Source: Pantoea sp. GD03673 (GTDB lineage: Bacteria; Pseudomonadota; Gammaproteobacteria; Enterobacterales; Enterobacteriaceae). Taken from it: DNA of 64,000 bases. The position numbers were made by a program, and so were the translations under genes. The stretch's first letter is position 1; each line of letters begins with the position of its first letter. Of the stretch, positions 22,001 through 30,623 are shown piece after piece. The notes beneath the pieces are model-generated. The model searched no databases and was not told the origin of the DNA. It saw only the letters and a program-made list of their open reading frames with translations. Location of the stretch: positions 248,001-312,000 of the forward strand of contig NZ_JAOCKJ010000005.1 in the NCBI RefSeq assembly GCF_029844725.1, written 5' to 3'.

Positions 22001-22028
22001 CACTCCCCTCAGAGCGGCGAGGGGAGTG
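22001..22028. terminator. Hairpin downstream of yjjA
   Basis: CACTCCCCTC and GAGGGGAGTG form a perfect 10-bp stem with an 8-nt loop, 15 nt beyond the yjjA stop. Only TTAAA follows on the minus strand, so it is a moderate terminator candidate. Confidence 0.6.
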
Positions 22029-22042
22029 AAGCGGGAGCGGGA

Positions 22043-22552
22043 TCAGGAGATAAAGTTTTTACCCTGCTTCAGGACCACGTCACAGGCTTTGGTTTTCAGC
22101 TTCTCGCCCATTGGTGAGTTGCTCAGGCTTTGCAGATTCAGCTGCTGGCCGTTTCCGGTGTTCAGCAGGCCTGCCACGCCCTGGGTGTAATCGGTTTTCT
22201 GTTCCTGTGCGGTGGTGGTGTTCAGACCGAGCTTGCTCAGCACCTGATCTTTAACCGACTGCACGTTGTTTTTCACCACGTTGTGTTCGACGCAGTACTG
22301 CATCACACCGGCCGCATTCGTCATGCTGTTGGCACTGACCGCTTTGTCGCCGCCGCCCAGCATGCTGGTAATAGAAGAAAGCGACATGCCGCCATTCTGC
22401 TGTGTTGTGCTGGTGGTATTACCGTTATTCTGCTGGCTGAGCTGTGACGCTGCACTGCTCAGCTGATCCTGCCAGCTTGCCGCTGATGCATTGCCTGCCA
22501 CCAGAAGGGCCGCCATGCCCAAAATCCACGCACTGCGTTGTGCCTGTTTCAT
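22043..22552 (-). CDS. yjjA: DUF2501 periplasmic protein, YjjA type
   Basis: 169 aa with a Sec signal (MKQAQRSAWILGMAALLVAGNASA). The body is Ser/Gln/Asn-rich, then LSSITSMLGGGDKAVSANSMTNAAGVMQYCVEHNV and C-terminal KTKACDVVLKQGKNFIS, the DUF2501 pattern with two cysteines (probably a disulphide). The function of YjjA is not known. The ATG at 22552 has AGGTTAAG before it and gives a normal signal peptide; the longer start would add six polar residues. Confidence 0.85.
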   Translation of the reverse strand: MKQAQRSAWILGMAALLVAGNASAASWQDQLSSAASQLSQQNNGNTTSTTQQNGGMSLSSITSMLGGGDKAVSANSMTNAAGVMQYCVEHNVVKNNVQSVKDQVLSKLGLNTTTAQEQKTDYTQGVAGLLNTGNGQQLNLQSLSNSPMGEKLKTKACDVVLKQGKNFIS

Positions 22553-23095
22553 CTTAACCTCTGTATGCACGTATTCGTTTTCCTAAGAAACGCTGACGAG
22601 CAGAAAGTTCCTGAATTTCTCTTCTAAATAGCGCCTTAAATAACGCTTTGAGAATCTTCTGTAATAGGGGTGGCGAGACATGCAGATGCGTGCCGGAGTT
22701 ATTATTTCGCGAGGTAAGTTTTTAAGGTGATTAATAAGCGGGCTCTGCTGAAACATTATTTAATATCCCTGTCTGATTTATCAGGAATTGTCCTGGTTTA
22801 AATTAAATATACCGCTTTGCTTAAAAGCCCTTCTGCAGAGTCTTTCGTCTGGCTTGTTAATATTTACCTGTGAAATTATTTTTATTTAATATTCTGATTT
22901 TGTTGGTTTTTTATTTTTATCGAAACGGCATTAATAGGATTTCTGATGATTGTCTGATGCGGGATTTGATACGGAAATTAAATTTATATGGTGGGGTTTT
23001 TTATTATTCTGCCTTGCGAAAAACGCGAGAGTGTTCATGCTTAATTACTGTGTCAGGCAGTTGTGGCAGACAGTTAATTTAACGGGGGAGTTATT
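22553..23095. other. 543-bp intergenic region, AT-rich
   Basis: Holds the promoters of yjjA and the YsnF pair. A 70-codon frame at 22870-23082 lacks a ribosome site and family features and is not accepted. A strong GGGGGAG ribosome site lies at the right end for the gene starting at 23096. Confidence 0.6.
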
Positions 23096-23497
23096 ATGGC
23101 GGGACAGCCAGAGCACAATAATAATGCAGACGTTACGCTAAAGCTCGCTGAAGAGCAGATAGCCCTGACGAAGCAAAAGATTGTGGATGGACATGTCCGC
23201 GTTACCCGTTCCACAACCGAGCATGACGAGGTGAACAGTACGCTGCTTAACCGGGAGAGGGTTGAGGTTGAGCATGTAGCGAAAGCGCAGCCCGTTGAAA
23301 CGATGCCCGAAATCAGGGAAGAAAACGGTGTACTGATTGTCCCGGTAGTTGAGGAAGAAATCCAAATCGTCAAAAAGCTGGTGCTTAAAGAGGAGATCCA
23401 CATCCGAAAAGTGCAGGAGAATGTTCCTTTTCAGGAAGTGGTGACCCGACGTGAGCAGCAGGTGAACGTTGAGAGAGATGACGATCAAATTAGCTAA
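23096..23497 (+). CDS. YsnF/AvaK-domain (DUF2382) stress protein, short form
   Basis: 133 aa, almost entirely one DUF2382 domain: LKLAEEQIALTKQKIVDGHVRVTR at 15-38, then HDEVNSTLLNRERVEVEHV and EEIQIVKKLVLKEEIHIRKVQENVPFQEVVTRREQQVNVER. The family is named after B. subtilis YsnF and Anabaena AvaK and is linked to general stress; the biochemical role is unknown. Strong ribosome site GGGGGAG. The second DUF2382 gene starts 16 nt downstream, so the pair is an operon. Confidence 0.85.
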   Translation: MAGQPEHNNNADVTLKLAEEQIALTKQKIVDGHVRVTRSTTEHDEVNSTLLNRERVEVEHVAKAQPVETMPEIREENGVLIVPVVEEEIQIVKKLVLKEEIHIRKVQENVPFQEVVTRREQQVNVERDDDQIS

Positions 23498-23513
23498 CAG
23501 AGAGGAACCTATC

Positions 23514-24497
23514 ATGGCACAGGAAAAAATCGTAACACTGTTCGATTCTGCAAATCAGGCAGAGGCCGCGAAAAGAAATCTCGTGAAAGCAGGCTTTTCT
23601 GATCGGGACATCAGTCTTATCAGTGGAGAACGTTTGCAGCAGGAAGGGCAGTCGATCCGCCATCCGAGCCTGTGGCAGCGTCTGTTTGGGCACGACGTCG
23701 ACAAAGATGAGGCGGATGTCTACACCCGAGCGATGGACAAAGGTGGCGTCGTGCTGACCATCCGTACTGAGGAGGAGAAGCTGGCCCGCGGCATGACGAT
23801 TCTCCATTCACATGACTCGGTGGATGTCCCGTCACGTATGCAAAGCTCAGTCGGGAACGGCACCCCCGCGCCGGGCATCAATCCGACAGCAGGCAAGCAG
23901 TTTGCCGGTGAGACTAACGACCGCCAGGTGGAACCACGACGCACTTCACTGACCGGTGATGAGAGCGAAGCTGACATTCTGCGTCTGGCCGAAGAGCAGG
24001 TGGAAGTGGGTAAACGTCTGGTCAGCGAAGGCTCGACACGCGTACGACGCTATACCGTGACCGACACCGTCTCTGAAGATATCTCGCTGCACGAGCAGCA
24101 CGCTGACATTTTCCGCCGCGCGGTGAATGAACCGGCGCTGGCGGGTGAAGTTGACTGGTCTGAGAAAACCGTCGAGGTCGCTGAGACCCATGAGCAGCCG
24201 GTGATTAACAAAACGACCCACGTGAAAGAAGAAGTGGTGGTGCGAACTGACGGCAGCGATCGTACCGAGACCATCAACGACACGGTGCGTCGTCAGGAAG
24301 TGGATATCGACCATGCACGAGGTGGTCTGGAGCGCGAACTGCCGGGTACAGCTGCAGGGGTGAAACCTGCCGCCGCTACGCAGTCACCCGGCGCGCACAA
24401 CCGCGACCACAAAGAGAGCCTGACGGAGAAGGCGAAGGATAAAGCCAGCGAAGTGAAGGATAAGGTGGAGCATAAGCTGCATGACCATTCGCATTGA
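23514..24497 (+). CDS. Two-domain stress protein: general-stress 17M-like N-terminus plus DUF2382
   Basis: 327 aa. Residues 1-110 (KIVTLFDSANQAEAAKRNLVKAGFSDRDISLIS...) look like the general stress protein 17M/YflT-like domain. Residues about 155-275 form a DUF2382 domain (ILRLAEEQVEVGKRLVSEGSTRVRRY ... KTTHVKEEVVVRTDG). The C-terminus is Lys/Glu/Asp-rich (KESLTEKAKDKASEVKDKVEHKLHDHSH), like a hydrophilin or CsbD tail, and suits desiccation or osmotic stress. Start at 23514 has AGAGGAACC upstream; an earlier start overlaps the first gene. A terminator follows. Confidence 0.87.
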   Translation: MAQEKIVTLFDSANQAEAAKRNLVKAGFSDRDISLISGERLQQEGQSIRHPSLWQRLFGHDVDKDEADVYTRAMDKGGVVLTIRTEEEKLARGMTILHSHDSVDVPSRMQSSVGNGTPAPGINPTAGKQFAGETNDRQVEPRRTSLTGDESEADILRLAEEQVEVGKRLVSEGSTRVRRYTVTDTVSEDISLHEQHADIFRRAVNEPALAGEVDWSEKTVEVAETHEQPVINKTTHVKEEVVVRTDGSDRTETINDTVRRQEVDIDHARGGLERELPGTAAGVKPAAATQSPGAHNRDHKESLTEKAKDKASEVKDKVEHKLHDHSH

Positions 24498-24560
24498 GGC
24501 GCTTTTCCTGACAACGACAGGCGCTGATGGGCAGAGTTGATGCCCGATGCTGAAGATGCA

Positions 24561-24591
24561 AAAAGGAGCCAGCCGCGAGGTTGGCTCTTTT
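24561..24591 (+). terminator. Terminator of the DUF2382 operon
   Basis: A 9-bp GAGCCAGCC/GGTTGGCTC stem with a GCGA tetraloop, flanked by AAAA and followed by TTTT, about 65 nt beyond the stop. Confidence 0.88.
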
Positions 24592-24670
24592 GCGTTGTGG
24601 GGAAGGTGAGCTGTTAAGGCTGGCGCTTCTGCTCAGAAGATGGGATCCCGCGCTTTATGCAGGCCAGCTA

Positions 24671-25345
24671 TCAGATTACCTTTTTCCTGATAATCGCATT
24701 CAGCCAGGCCTCATCGCTGCGTCCAACACGTACATCACCGGTCTGCCAGATTTTAGCCGTTTCAAGAGCGAACCTGTTTCCCGTTACGTCCTCAACGCCA
24801 GCCTCTTTTCTGATCCCCATGGTATTTTTAGCCAGGATGTCACCGCCGACAGTGTTAATCCCCTCGACCTGTTTCTGTAACCCAGCTGCATCCATATCCG
24901 TGAATCTGCGCCCGTCCTTTTCCCGTTCGCCGTGGCCATGTTTAAAAGAGAGATACCATACGCCGCCGGGCTTTAGCGCTATGGCCAGTTTTGTCATGAC
25001 CTCAGGGAGTTCAGCATCGGAAACATGCAGCAGTGATGCGCAGCACCAGATACCGTCATATTTTTCAACCGCATCAACATCCTGAAAACGCATCTGCACT
25101 ACAGGCTTTCCGGATAACTGGCAAGCCAGTGCAACCAGCTCCGCCGATGCATCAAAGGCCTCGACGTCAAAACCCATTTCGCCAAAGGCTTTGACATCAC
25201 GACCTGAACCACAGCCCGCATCGAGAATGCGTGCACCCGGCGGCAGGCAGGCAACGAAATACGGGTAAAGCGCAGACATATCCACGCTTGCCGTATCGGT
25301 AAAAAACCGCTGAGCGTTCTGCCGGTAATAATCTTCGTTACTCAA
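24671..25345 (-). CDS. Class I SAM-dependent methyltransferase, coupled to the HNH gene
   Basis: 224 aa from a TTG start. Motif I ILDAGCGSGRDVKAF is at 40-54, the acidic loop DVEAFDASAELVALA follows, and IALKPGGVWYLSFKHG is the post-III segment. It resembles TehB/UbiE-type small-molecule or protein methyltransferases, with no DPPY/NPPY, so DNA methylation is not indicated. The TTG at 25345 shares bases with the HNH stop (TTTTGA) and has GGGAGG 9 nt upstream, a clear coupling; an ATG at 25378 would overlap the HNH gene by 37 nt and lacks a ribosome site. Substrate unknown. Confidence 0.8.
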   Translation of the reverse strand: MSNEDYYRQNAQRFFTDTASVDMSALYPYFVACLPPGARILDAGCGSGRDVKAFGEMGFDVEAFDASAELVALACQLSGKPVVQMRFQDVDAVEKYDGIWCCASLLHVSDAELPEVMTKLAIALKPGGVWYLSFKHGHGEREKDGRRFTDMDAAGLQKQVEGINTVGGDILAKNTMGIRKEAGVEDVTGNRFALETAKIWQTGDVRVGRSDEAWLNAIIRKKVI

Positions 25346-26355
25346 AACAGACTGCCTCCCTGTGCCGCTGGCTGCCATTCGTGGAGCAGGGCAAACTTTG
25401 CCGTATCCCAGCTGTTTTGCAGGAAGCTATGTCGGAGCATCGGCGTTGCGCCGGTCTGGCGGAGTAACGTCTCTCGCAATGGCAGATGGCTGTTAATAAA
25501 GTACTCATTTCGATCATGCAGTCGCTGCAGCAGCGTTATCGACGGGATACGCGCAAACTTACCCTGAGCGCCGCGATTACAGGTCTGGCAGGCCAGCACC
25601 AGATTCCAGACACCGTTGAGGTTACCGATTTGCTCGCTGAGCATCAGCGGCAGGAAGTGATCGACATCAGCCAGATTCTCCTCGCCGCCCGTCACGCCAA
25701 TGGTGCGGAAGCAGTAAAAGCACAAGCCTTTCTGGTAGCCGTTCAGGCTGCTGCGACAGCTGGTAATGTTGATGCGGCGACCACTCTGGCGGCTGAAGAG
25801 CAATTTGTCATCATCGTCATAATCAACCGCAATCAGACTGCGTGAAACGTTCATCGCCCAGGCTTCTTCAACCAGCCGCCACCTGGCATCCGTTTCCGCT
25901 TCCAGACTGGCAAACTGTTCGGTTTCCGTCAGCTGATAAAAGTTATCCGTAAGCCGGATGCCTTTATGGCTTCGCCGTTCATCCAGGAAAAAGCGTTTGT
26001 CGATCTCAGCGTGATTCACATTATGAAAAGCATCGATGACGTTAGCAAAACCGCGCTTAACGGTAATAGCGATCAACTGTTCTTCGCTGATTTCGCCCGC
26101 ATTGAATTGTCTGCAGGCCTCCAGAAACTCGCTGCTTTTACTGGTGATCTGCTTTGGCGCATGACGCAGGTGGGCGCATAAATGCCTCGCAAAAGGCACG
26201 GCCAGCTCGTCCAGCGTAATCAAATCGTTGTCCGGCTGCTTCAGGTCGTACAGCGCATGGGCCAGAGCAAATTTATAAGACGCAACGTTTTTGCCAAAGA
26301 GAATAACGCCGCGCCAGTAGTTTTCAAGGCGGGGATCGGCCTGGTAAAAGCGCAT
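25342..26355 (-). CDS. HNH endonuclease-domain protein
   Basis: 337 aa from the ATG at 26355, which has AGGATCC just upstream; a GTG at 26406 is an alternative. A C-terminal HNH fold is readable: CFYC (212-215), VDHF with Asp232-His233, WNLVLACQTCN (Asn251, Cys256, Cys259, Asn260). The N-terminal 200 residues are helical and unrecognised (FYQADPRLENYWRGVILFGKNVASYKFALAHAL). Translationally coupled to a methyltransferase gene. The pair could be an uncharacterised defence or DNA-processing unit, but nothing in the sequence proves it. Confidence 0.8.
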   Translation of the reverse strand: MRFYQADPRLENYWRGVILFGKNVASYKFALAHALYDLKQPDNDLITLDELAVPFARHLCAHLRHAPKQITSKSSEFLEACRQFNAGEISEEQLIAITVKRGFANVIDAFHNVNHAEIDKRFFLDERRSHKGIRLTDNFYQLTETEQFASLEAETDARWRLVEEAWAMNVSRSLIAVDYDDDDKLLFSRQSGRRINITSCRSSLNGYQKGLCFYCFRTIGVTGGEENLADVDHFLPLMLSEQIGNLNGVWNLVLACQTCNRGAQGKFARIPSITLLQRLHDRNEYFINSHLPLRETLLRQTGATPMLRHSFLQNSWDTAKFALLHEWQPAAQGGSLF

Positions 26356-26408
26356 GCAGGATCCTGTTTTGCGAGACGGCTCGAGGAATTCACGTAACAG
26401 GATCACAT

Positions 26409-26722
26409 AACAAATGCAGGTAAATGTAAACCGTGAAGGTGGGTAGGGGGTTAGGCGTTTCTAAAGGCGAACAGGCCTTGTAAGTGGATGGAGAAAAAAT
26501 AGGCTTGAGAGGTAAGTAGAGGGAGGATGCACAGGCTAAAGCATTGGGTCATTGCCGGTTTTATTCAGGTAAGGCAGGTGGCTTAGCGGTGTCAGGAGCC
26601 GGCACTCATCACGCAGATCGTACTGCACTGAAGGATGATCGGGCAGAGCGGTAAAAACGGATAACGGCGTCATAACTCATTCGATATAATCAGCAAATCT
26701 CCGCGCAGTCCGGGTCATTTAA
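26409..26722. other. 314-bp spacer with promoter and possible small ORF
   Basis: Contains a good extended -10 (GATATAAT, 26683-26690) suited to the plus-strand gene at 26723, although the -35 is weak. A 45-codon minus-strand frame is listed separately. Confidence 0.45.
26536..26673 (-). CDS. Possible 45-aa small protein
   Basis: A short minus-strand frame from ATG 26673 (MTPLSVFTALPDHPSVQYDL..., ending NKTGNDPML). Composition is protein-like and codon use matches the GC-rich neighbours. The ribosome site is poor (TGAG), and no domain is recognised. It may be a fragment of a longer lost gene. Confidence 0.25.
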   Translation of the reverse strand: MTPLSVFTALPDHPSVQYDLRDECRLLTPLSHLPYLNKTGNDPML

Positions 26723-27184
26723 ATGCACGATATTTCCGCTATTCTGTCCACTCTATTAACGTTGGTTTTTGTCATTTGGATCATCAGGTGTTTCTTCTGG
26801 CCGTTATTCAATAAAGAGTCGTTCTTTCCGTCTAAAGGCGAGATGAAAAAAATATCGGCTAACACCCCGATATTAATAAAATTGGGCATGAACACGGAAG
26901 ATTATTACTATGACAGCGACTTCCTGTATCAGCAGCGTGACGGCGAAACACTCTGCAAAGTTCCGCTGGAAAATATTATCAGGATAAAAGTCACCGGAAC
27001 CGAAGTCAGCAGTCGCCGGGTGTGGCTGGTGCGATACGTCACCGGGTCTTATCGCACGGAAAGGGAGTTCAGAGTCCTGAAAAACTACACCCTTTTTAAT
27101 CGGGATTTTGCGGGTTTTCTTGCCGCCGTGAGAGAGGCAAATCCAGCGGCTGAGGTACAGAAAATGACTCTGTGGCGAGTGTAA
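26723..27184 (+). CDS. Small membrane-anchored protein of unknown function
   Basis: 153 aa. One N-terminal membrane segment (ILSTLLTLVFVIWIIRCFFWPLF, about 6-28), then a soluble cytoplasmic domain with alternating beta-like stretches (IIRIKVTGTEVSSRRVWLVRYVTGSYRTEREFRVL), possibly PH-like. I do not recognise a named family. The DUF1493 gene follows 41 nt downstream on the same strand. Such membrane protein/DUF1493 pairs occur in other enterobacteria, to my knowledge, so the two products may act together. Confidence 0.7.
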   Translation: MHDISAILSTLLTLVFVIWIIRCFFWPLFNKESFFPSKGEMKKISANTPILIKLGMNTEDYYYDSDFLYQQRDGETLCKVPLENIIRIKVTGTEVSSRRVWLVRYVTGSYRTEREFRVLKNYTLFNRDFAGFLAAVREANPAAEVQKMTLWRV

Positions 27185-27225
27185 AATGACAGAAAGGCGC
27201 GGAGCGCTCTGGCAGGAGCAAGGAT

Positions 27226-27600
27226 ATGGAACCTTCATTAGCTGACGTTATCGCTTTTGTTCGTGAGTTTTCAGGATGCAGACGTGAAAACATTGATGAA
27301 AATACCTGCCTGGAAAACGATTTGGATATTACCGGCGATGATGGTGTTGAATTGCTGGAAGAAGCAGAAAAAGTTTTCGGCGTGAGCTTTTTTGCAGAAG
27401 AAGATGATTTCCGGAAGGCATTTTCCCTGCAAGAAAACGAATATCTTTTCCACAGTGAAGGTATCGACTTTTTGGGTATTGTTTATCTTTGCAGACGACT
27501 ACGCGGCATTCCTGCGCCTGTCATCCGCGATCTCTCTGTCGGCCAGCTGCACAGCGTGCTGGTAGAAGCACGTAACAAAAAAGAGAGAGTTGCCCTATAG
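27226..27600 (+). CDS. DUF1493 family (acyl-carrier-protein-like) protein
   Basis: 124 aa, acidic. The pattern VREFSGCRRENIDENTCLENDLDITGDDGVELLEEAEKVFGV matches DUF1493, which resembles a four-helix acyl carrier protein. The position where ACPs have the phosphopantetheine Ser (DSL) reads GDDGVE here, so a prosthetic group is unlikely. A ribosome site AGCAAGGAT precedes the ATG. Function unknown; likely partner of the membrane protein upstream. Confidence 0.82.
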   Translation: MEPSLADVIAFVREFSGCRRENIDENTCLENDLDITGDDGVELLEEAEKVFGVSFFAEEDDFRKAFSLQENEYLFHSEGIDFLGIVYLCRRLRGIPAPVIRDLSVGQLHSVLVEARNKKERVAL

Positions 27601-27735
27601 CCGCATTGCCCAGGAACGCGGCGTATCCTCTCTTCAAAGCCTGGCGGCAATAAACGATGGCTGTTGGTTTCCTCGCACTCGTGGTGTAAGAGTGATATCA
27701 GCACTGATATCAGAAATAAAACCTGAGGGATTAAA

Positions 27736-28782
27736 GTGAACTGTAAACCGATGCTTTTCGTGCTGGCGGCGCTCTCCCTGTCGGCTCAGGCCGCGCAGAG
27801 CGCAAAAACGCTTGAGCACAAGGACTGGGAAGTGGTCTGTGATAACACCCTGACCTGCCGCATGGCGGGTTATGGCAAAGAAGAAGACCCTTCCGGCTCC
27901 ATCCTGCTCACCCGTGCGGCTGGACCCGGAACGGAGACAGTGGGCGAAGTGACGCTGGGCGACACCGAAGATGACAGCGAACCGGCAGAAAAGCTGACGC
28001 TGTGGATCAACGGGAAATCAGCAGGCGATCTGGTCGCGGCTGATGATAACTGGCGAATGTCGGCCAGTCAGACCGCTGCGGTCATCAGCGCTGTAAAAGG
28101 CAACGGGAAAGTCGAATTTAAAGGCGGCACCAAGCCTTTCCTGCTTTCCGGCGAGGGCGCGTATGCCGTGCTGCTGAAAGCGGACGACGTGCAGGGCCGT
28201 ATCGGCACACCAGGCGCGCTCACCAAAAAGGGCAATAAGCCGGAAAGCAGCGTGGCTAAGGCCGTGTCCGCGTCGGTTATTCAGGCGGCAAAAACCCTCA
28301 ATGGCGACCCCCGTTTACTCTCCGCTGCGGAAAGCGACGCGCTGAAAACCCGACTGCTGGCAACGGTTAATCATAACGACGATGACACGTGCGACAGCCT
28401 GTATTCACCGGCAGAAAACAGTGACCCGGAAACCGACGGACTCACGCTTACGCCACTGGATGAGAGCCACGCTTTGCTATCGGCACTCTGCTGGCGAGCC
28501 GCTTATAACGAAGGATATGGCTACTGGGTCATTGATAATCAGCTGAGAGGTAAGCCTGAGCTGGTAACCATTTCCGGCTCGGATTACGACAAGGGCGAGA
28601 TCACCAGCGTGCAGAAAGGCCGCGGCATCGGCGACTGCATGAGCCAGGAAAGCTGGGTATGGGACGGCAAGGCCTTCCGCAAAAGCTATGACGGCGGGAC
28701 CGGTATGTGCCGTTATATCCATGCGGGCGGCACCTGGGATCTTCCTGTGCTGGTCACGGATGTGAAGCCTGTTTCGGGTTAG
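27736..28782 (+). CDS. DUF1176 periplasmic protein
   Basis: 348 aa with a signal peptide (MNCKPMLFVLAALSLSAQAAQ). The body fits DUF1176: HKDWEVVCDNTLTCRMAGYG near the N-terminus, an SASQTAAVISAVK segment, and the C-terminal half with LSALCWRAAYNEGYGYWVID, KGRGIGDCMSQESWVWDGKAFRKSYDGGTGMCR. Cysteine pairs suggest disulphides in the periplasm. Function unknown. It stands alone, 208 nt before leuX, and is the last chromosomal gene before the island. Confidence 0.85.
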   Translation: MNCKPMLFVLAALSLSAQAAQSAKTLEHKDWEVVCDNTLTCRMAGYGKEEDPSGSILLTRAAGPGTETVGEVTLGDTEDDSEPAEKLTLWINGKSAGDLVAADDNWRMSASQTAAVISAVKGNGKVEFKGGTKPFLLSGEGAYAVLLKADDVQGRIGTPGALTKKGNKPESSVAKAVSASVIQAAKTLNGDPRLLSAAESDALKTRLLATVNHNDDDTCDSLYSPAENSDPETDGLTLTPLDESHALLSALCWRAAYNEGYGYWVIDNQLRGKPELVTISGSDYDKGEITSVQKGRGIGDCMSQESWVWDGKAFRKSYDGGTGMCRYIHAGGTWDLPVLVTDVKPVSG

Positions 28783-28934
28783 CGCTTTTGTAATGGCCGT
28801 GAAAGTTGATGGCTGACGTGAATGCTTTACGGCGGGCGAGGGGAATAGGGAGTTTTGACAAGGATGTGTGCAGTAAACCTGAAAATCCAAAAGACGTTTT
28901 TTTCAGCACTTGCACCTTAGCCTGCTGATAAGGG

Positions 28935-28962
28935 TTGCGGAAACAGGGGGTAACGGTATAAT
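28935..28962 (+). promoter_or_regulatory. leuX promoter
   Basis: TTGCGG and consensus TATAAT are spaced by 16 bp, placing the transcription start about 20 nt before the tRNA 5' end. Confidence 0.75.
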
Positions 28963-28990
28963 CCTCAACGTTTTCCGCATACCCTTCAGT

Positions 28991-29075
28991 GCCGAAGTGG
29001 CGAAATCGGTAGACGCAGTTGATTCAAAATCAACCGCCGCGAGGCGTGCCGGTTCGATTCCGGCCTTCGGCACCA
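28991..29075 (+). tRNA. leuX: tRNA-Leu (anticodon CAA), encoded CCA end
   Basis: 85 nt with a 7-bp acceptor stem (GCCGAAG/CTTCGGC), long variable arm, GTTCGATTC T-loop and CCA encoded. The anticodon loop TTCAAAA gives CAA. Almost identical in the 5' half to E. coli leuX, a well-known integration site for P4-type islands. The T-arm/acceptor end doubles as the left attachment site. Confidence 0.97.
29052..29075 (+). repeat. attL: Left attachment site (3' end of leuX)
   Basis: GTTCGATTCCGGCC followed by TTCGGCACCA is the tRNA 3' end; an imperfect copy lies at 50987-51009. The P4-type integrase starts 190 bp inside. Confidence 0.75.
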
Positions 29076-29264
29076 TACAAAGCTTTTTTCAAGTCTACTA
29101 ACGTCTACTTTAGTCCATAAAAACAGTAAGTTAAGAAGGGTTTTGGCTTTTCTTAGTCTGCCCACGTCTACTTACTTCTATCCACATATACCAACGAATG
29201 ATGGTATAACTGGTGGTATCTTCGGTTCGATTGATTTTGATACCAACAGCGGAGGTATCAACTG

Positions 29265-30512
29265 ATGGCACTCACTGATATCAAAGTTAGGACTACCAAG
29301 CCCTCCGACAAACCTTTCAAACTCACAGATGGGCAGGGTATGCACCTGCTGATCAACCCCAATGGTTCAAAATACTGGCGACTCCAATACCGTTTCGATG
29401 GCAAACAGAAAGTTTTAGCATTGGGTGTTTATCCAATGGTCTCTCTTGGTGAAGCTCGCAGGAAACGAGATGAGGCCAAAAAGTTGGTATCTGTTGGTAT
29501 TGATCCTTCTGAGAAGAAAAAAGCCGACAAGATCGAGCAAAGTGAAGCCCTGACATTCGAGGCTGTCGCAAGGGACTGGCATACTGCCTGTAAAAGGAAA
29601 TGGTCTGATTCCCACAGCGAGAGAGTTCTAAAAAGCATGGAAGATGGTCTCTTTACTACTATTGGTAAAAGAAAAATATCCGAGCTTAATACCAGAGATC
29701 TTCTTGCCCCTATCAAGGCTGTTGAAGCTTCCGGGCGACTGGAAGTTGCTTCCCGACTACAGCAAAGGACGACGGCAGTAATGCGATATGCTGTCCAGAA
29801 CGGGCTGATAGATTACAACCCTGCTCAGGAGATGGCAGGAGCTATTGCTGTAGCCAAAAGAATCCACAGGCCTGCTTTGCCATTCGAACGATTTTCAGAA
29901 CTCTTAGAACGAATTGATAACTTCAAAGGTAGGAAACTCACGAAGTTAGCCGTAAAGCTGACATTGCTCATTTTTATTCGTTCCAGTGAACTCCGATTCG
30001 CAAGATGGTCGGAGATCGACTTTGAAAATGCGATGTGGACTATCCCTGGAGAACGCGAGCCATTGCCAGGAGTCAAACATTCCCATCGAGGTTCAAAAAT
30101 GAAGACCCCACACCTCGTGCCGTTAAGTCGTCAGGCTTTAGAACTTCTAAAAGCCATCAGAGAAATCAGCGGAGAATGCGACCTTGTATTCATTGGCGAT
30201 CATGATTTCAGAAAACCTATGAGCGAAAACACAGTCAACAAGGCACTAAGGTCGATGGGTTATGACACAACTGTTGAGGTATGTGGGCATGGTTTTAGAG
30301 CGATGGCTTGTAGTGCTTTGATCGAGTCAGGAAAGTGGTCGAGAGATGCTGTTGAGAGGCAGATGAGCCATCAGGAGCGGAACTCCGTTCGTGCCGCATA
30401 CATTCATAAAGCTGAGCATTTGGACGAGCGTAGGTTGATGTTGCAGTGGTGGGCTGATTATCTTGATGAAACAACTGAGAGAAGAATTGCACCTTTTGAT
30501 TTTGATAACTAA
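29265..30512 (+). CDS. P4/IntB-type tyrosine integrase
   Basis: 415 aa. N-terminal DUF4102-type arm-binding domain (MALTDIKVRTTKPSDKPFKLTDGQGMHLLI), core-binding domain, then the catalytic domain with IRSSELRFARWSEIDF (Arg box I), CGHGFRAMACSAL (box II) and AVERQMSHQERNSVRAAYIH containing the nucleophile Tyr. Integrates the island at the leuX 3' end. GGAGG lies 8 nt before the start. A decayed relative lies at 51208. Gene is intact, so the island could still excise if a second good att site remains. Confidence 0.95.
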   Translation: MALTDIKVRTTKPSDKPFKLTDGQGMHLLINPNGSKYWRLQYRFDGKQKVLALGVYPMVSLGEARRKRDEAKKLVSVGIDPSEKKKADKIEQSEALTFEAVARDWHTACKRKWSDSHSERVLKSMEDGLFTTIGKRKISELNTRDLLAPIKAVEASGRLEVASRLQQRTTAVMRYAVQNGLIDYNPAQEMAGAIAVAKRIHRPALPFERFSELLERIDNFKGRKLTKLAVKLTLLIFIRSSELRFARWSEIDFENAMWTIPGEREPLPGVKHSHRGSKMKTPHLVPLSRQALELLKAIREISGECDLVFIGDHDFRKPMSENTVNKALRSMGYDTTVEVCGHGFRAMACSALIESGKWSRDAVERQMSHQERNSVRAAYIHKAEHLDERRLMLQWWADYLDETTERRIAPFDFDN

Positions 30513-30623
30513 TTGATTTTAATTAATAAAATGGCGTGCTCAATAAAAAATTGAGGCGCTATTTTTTTATTTGCGATTTATGTGCTATTACGAAGTAAAA
30601 CTTTTTACAACGGAGTGGCATTA

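Noticed and set aside
22870..23082. 70-codon frame before the DUF2382 genes
   Set aside because: AT-rich hydrophobic run without ribosome site; changes character midway and is probably chance.
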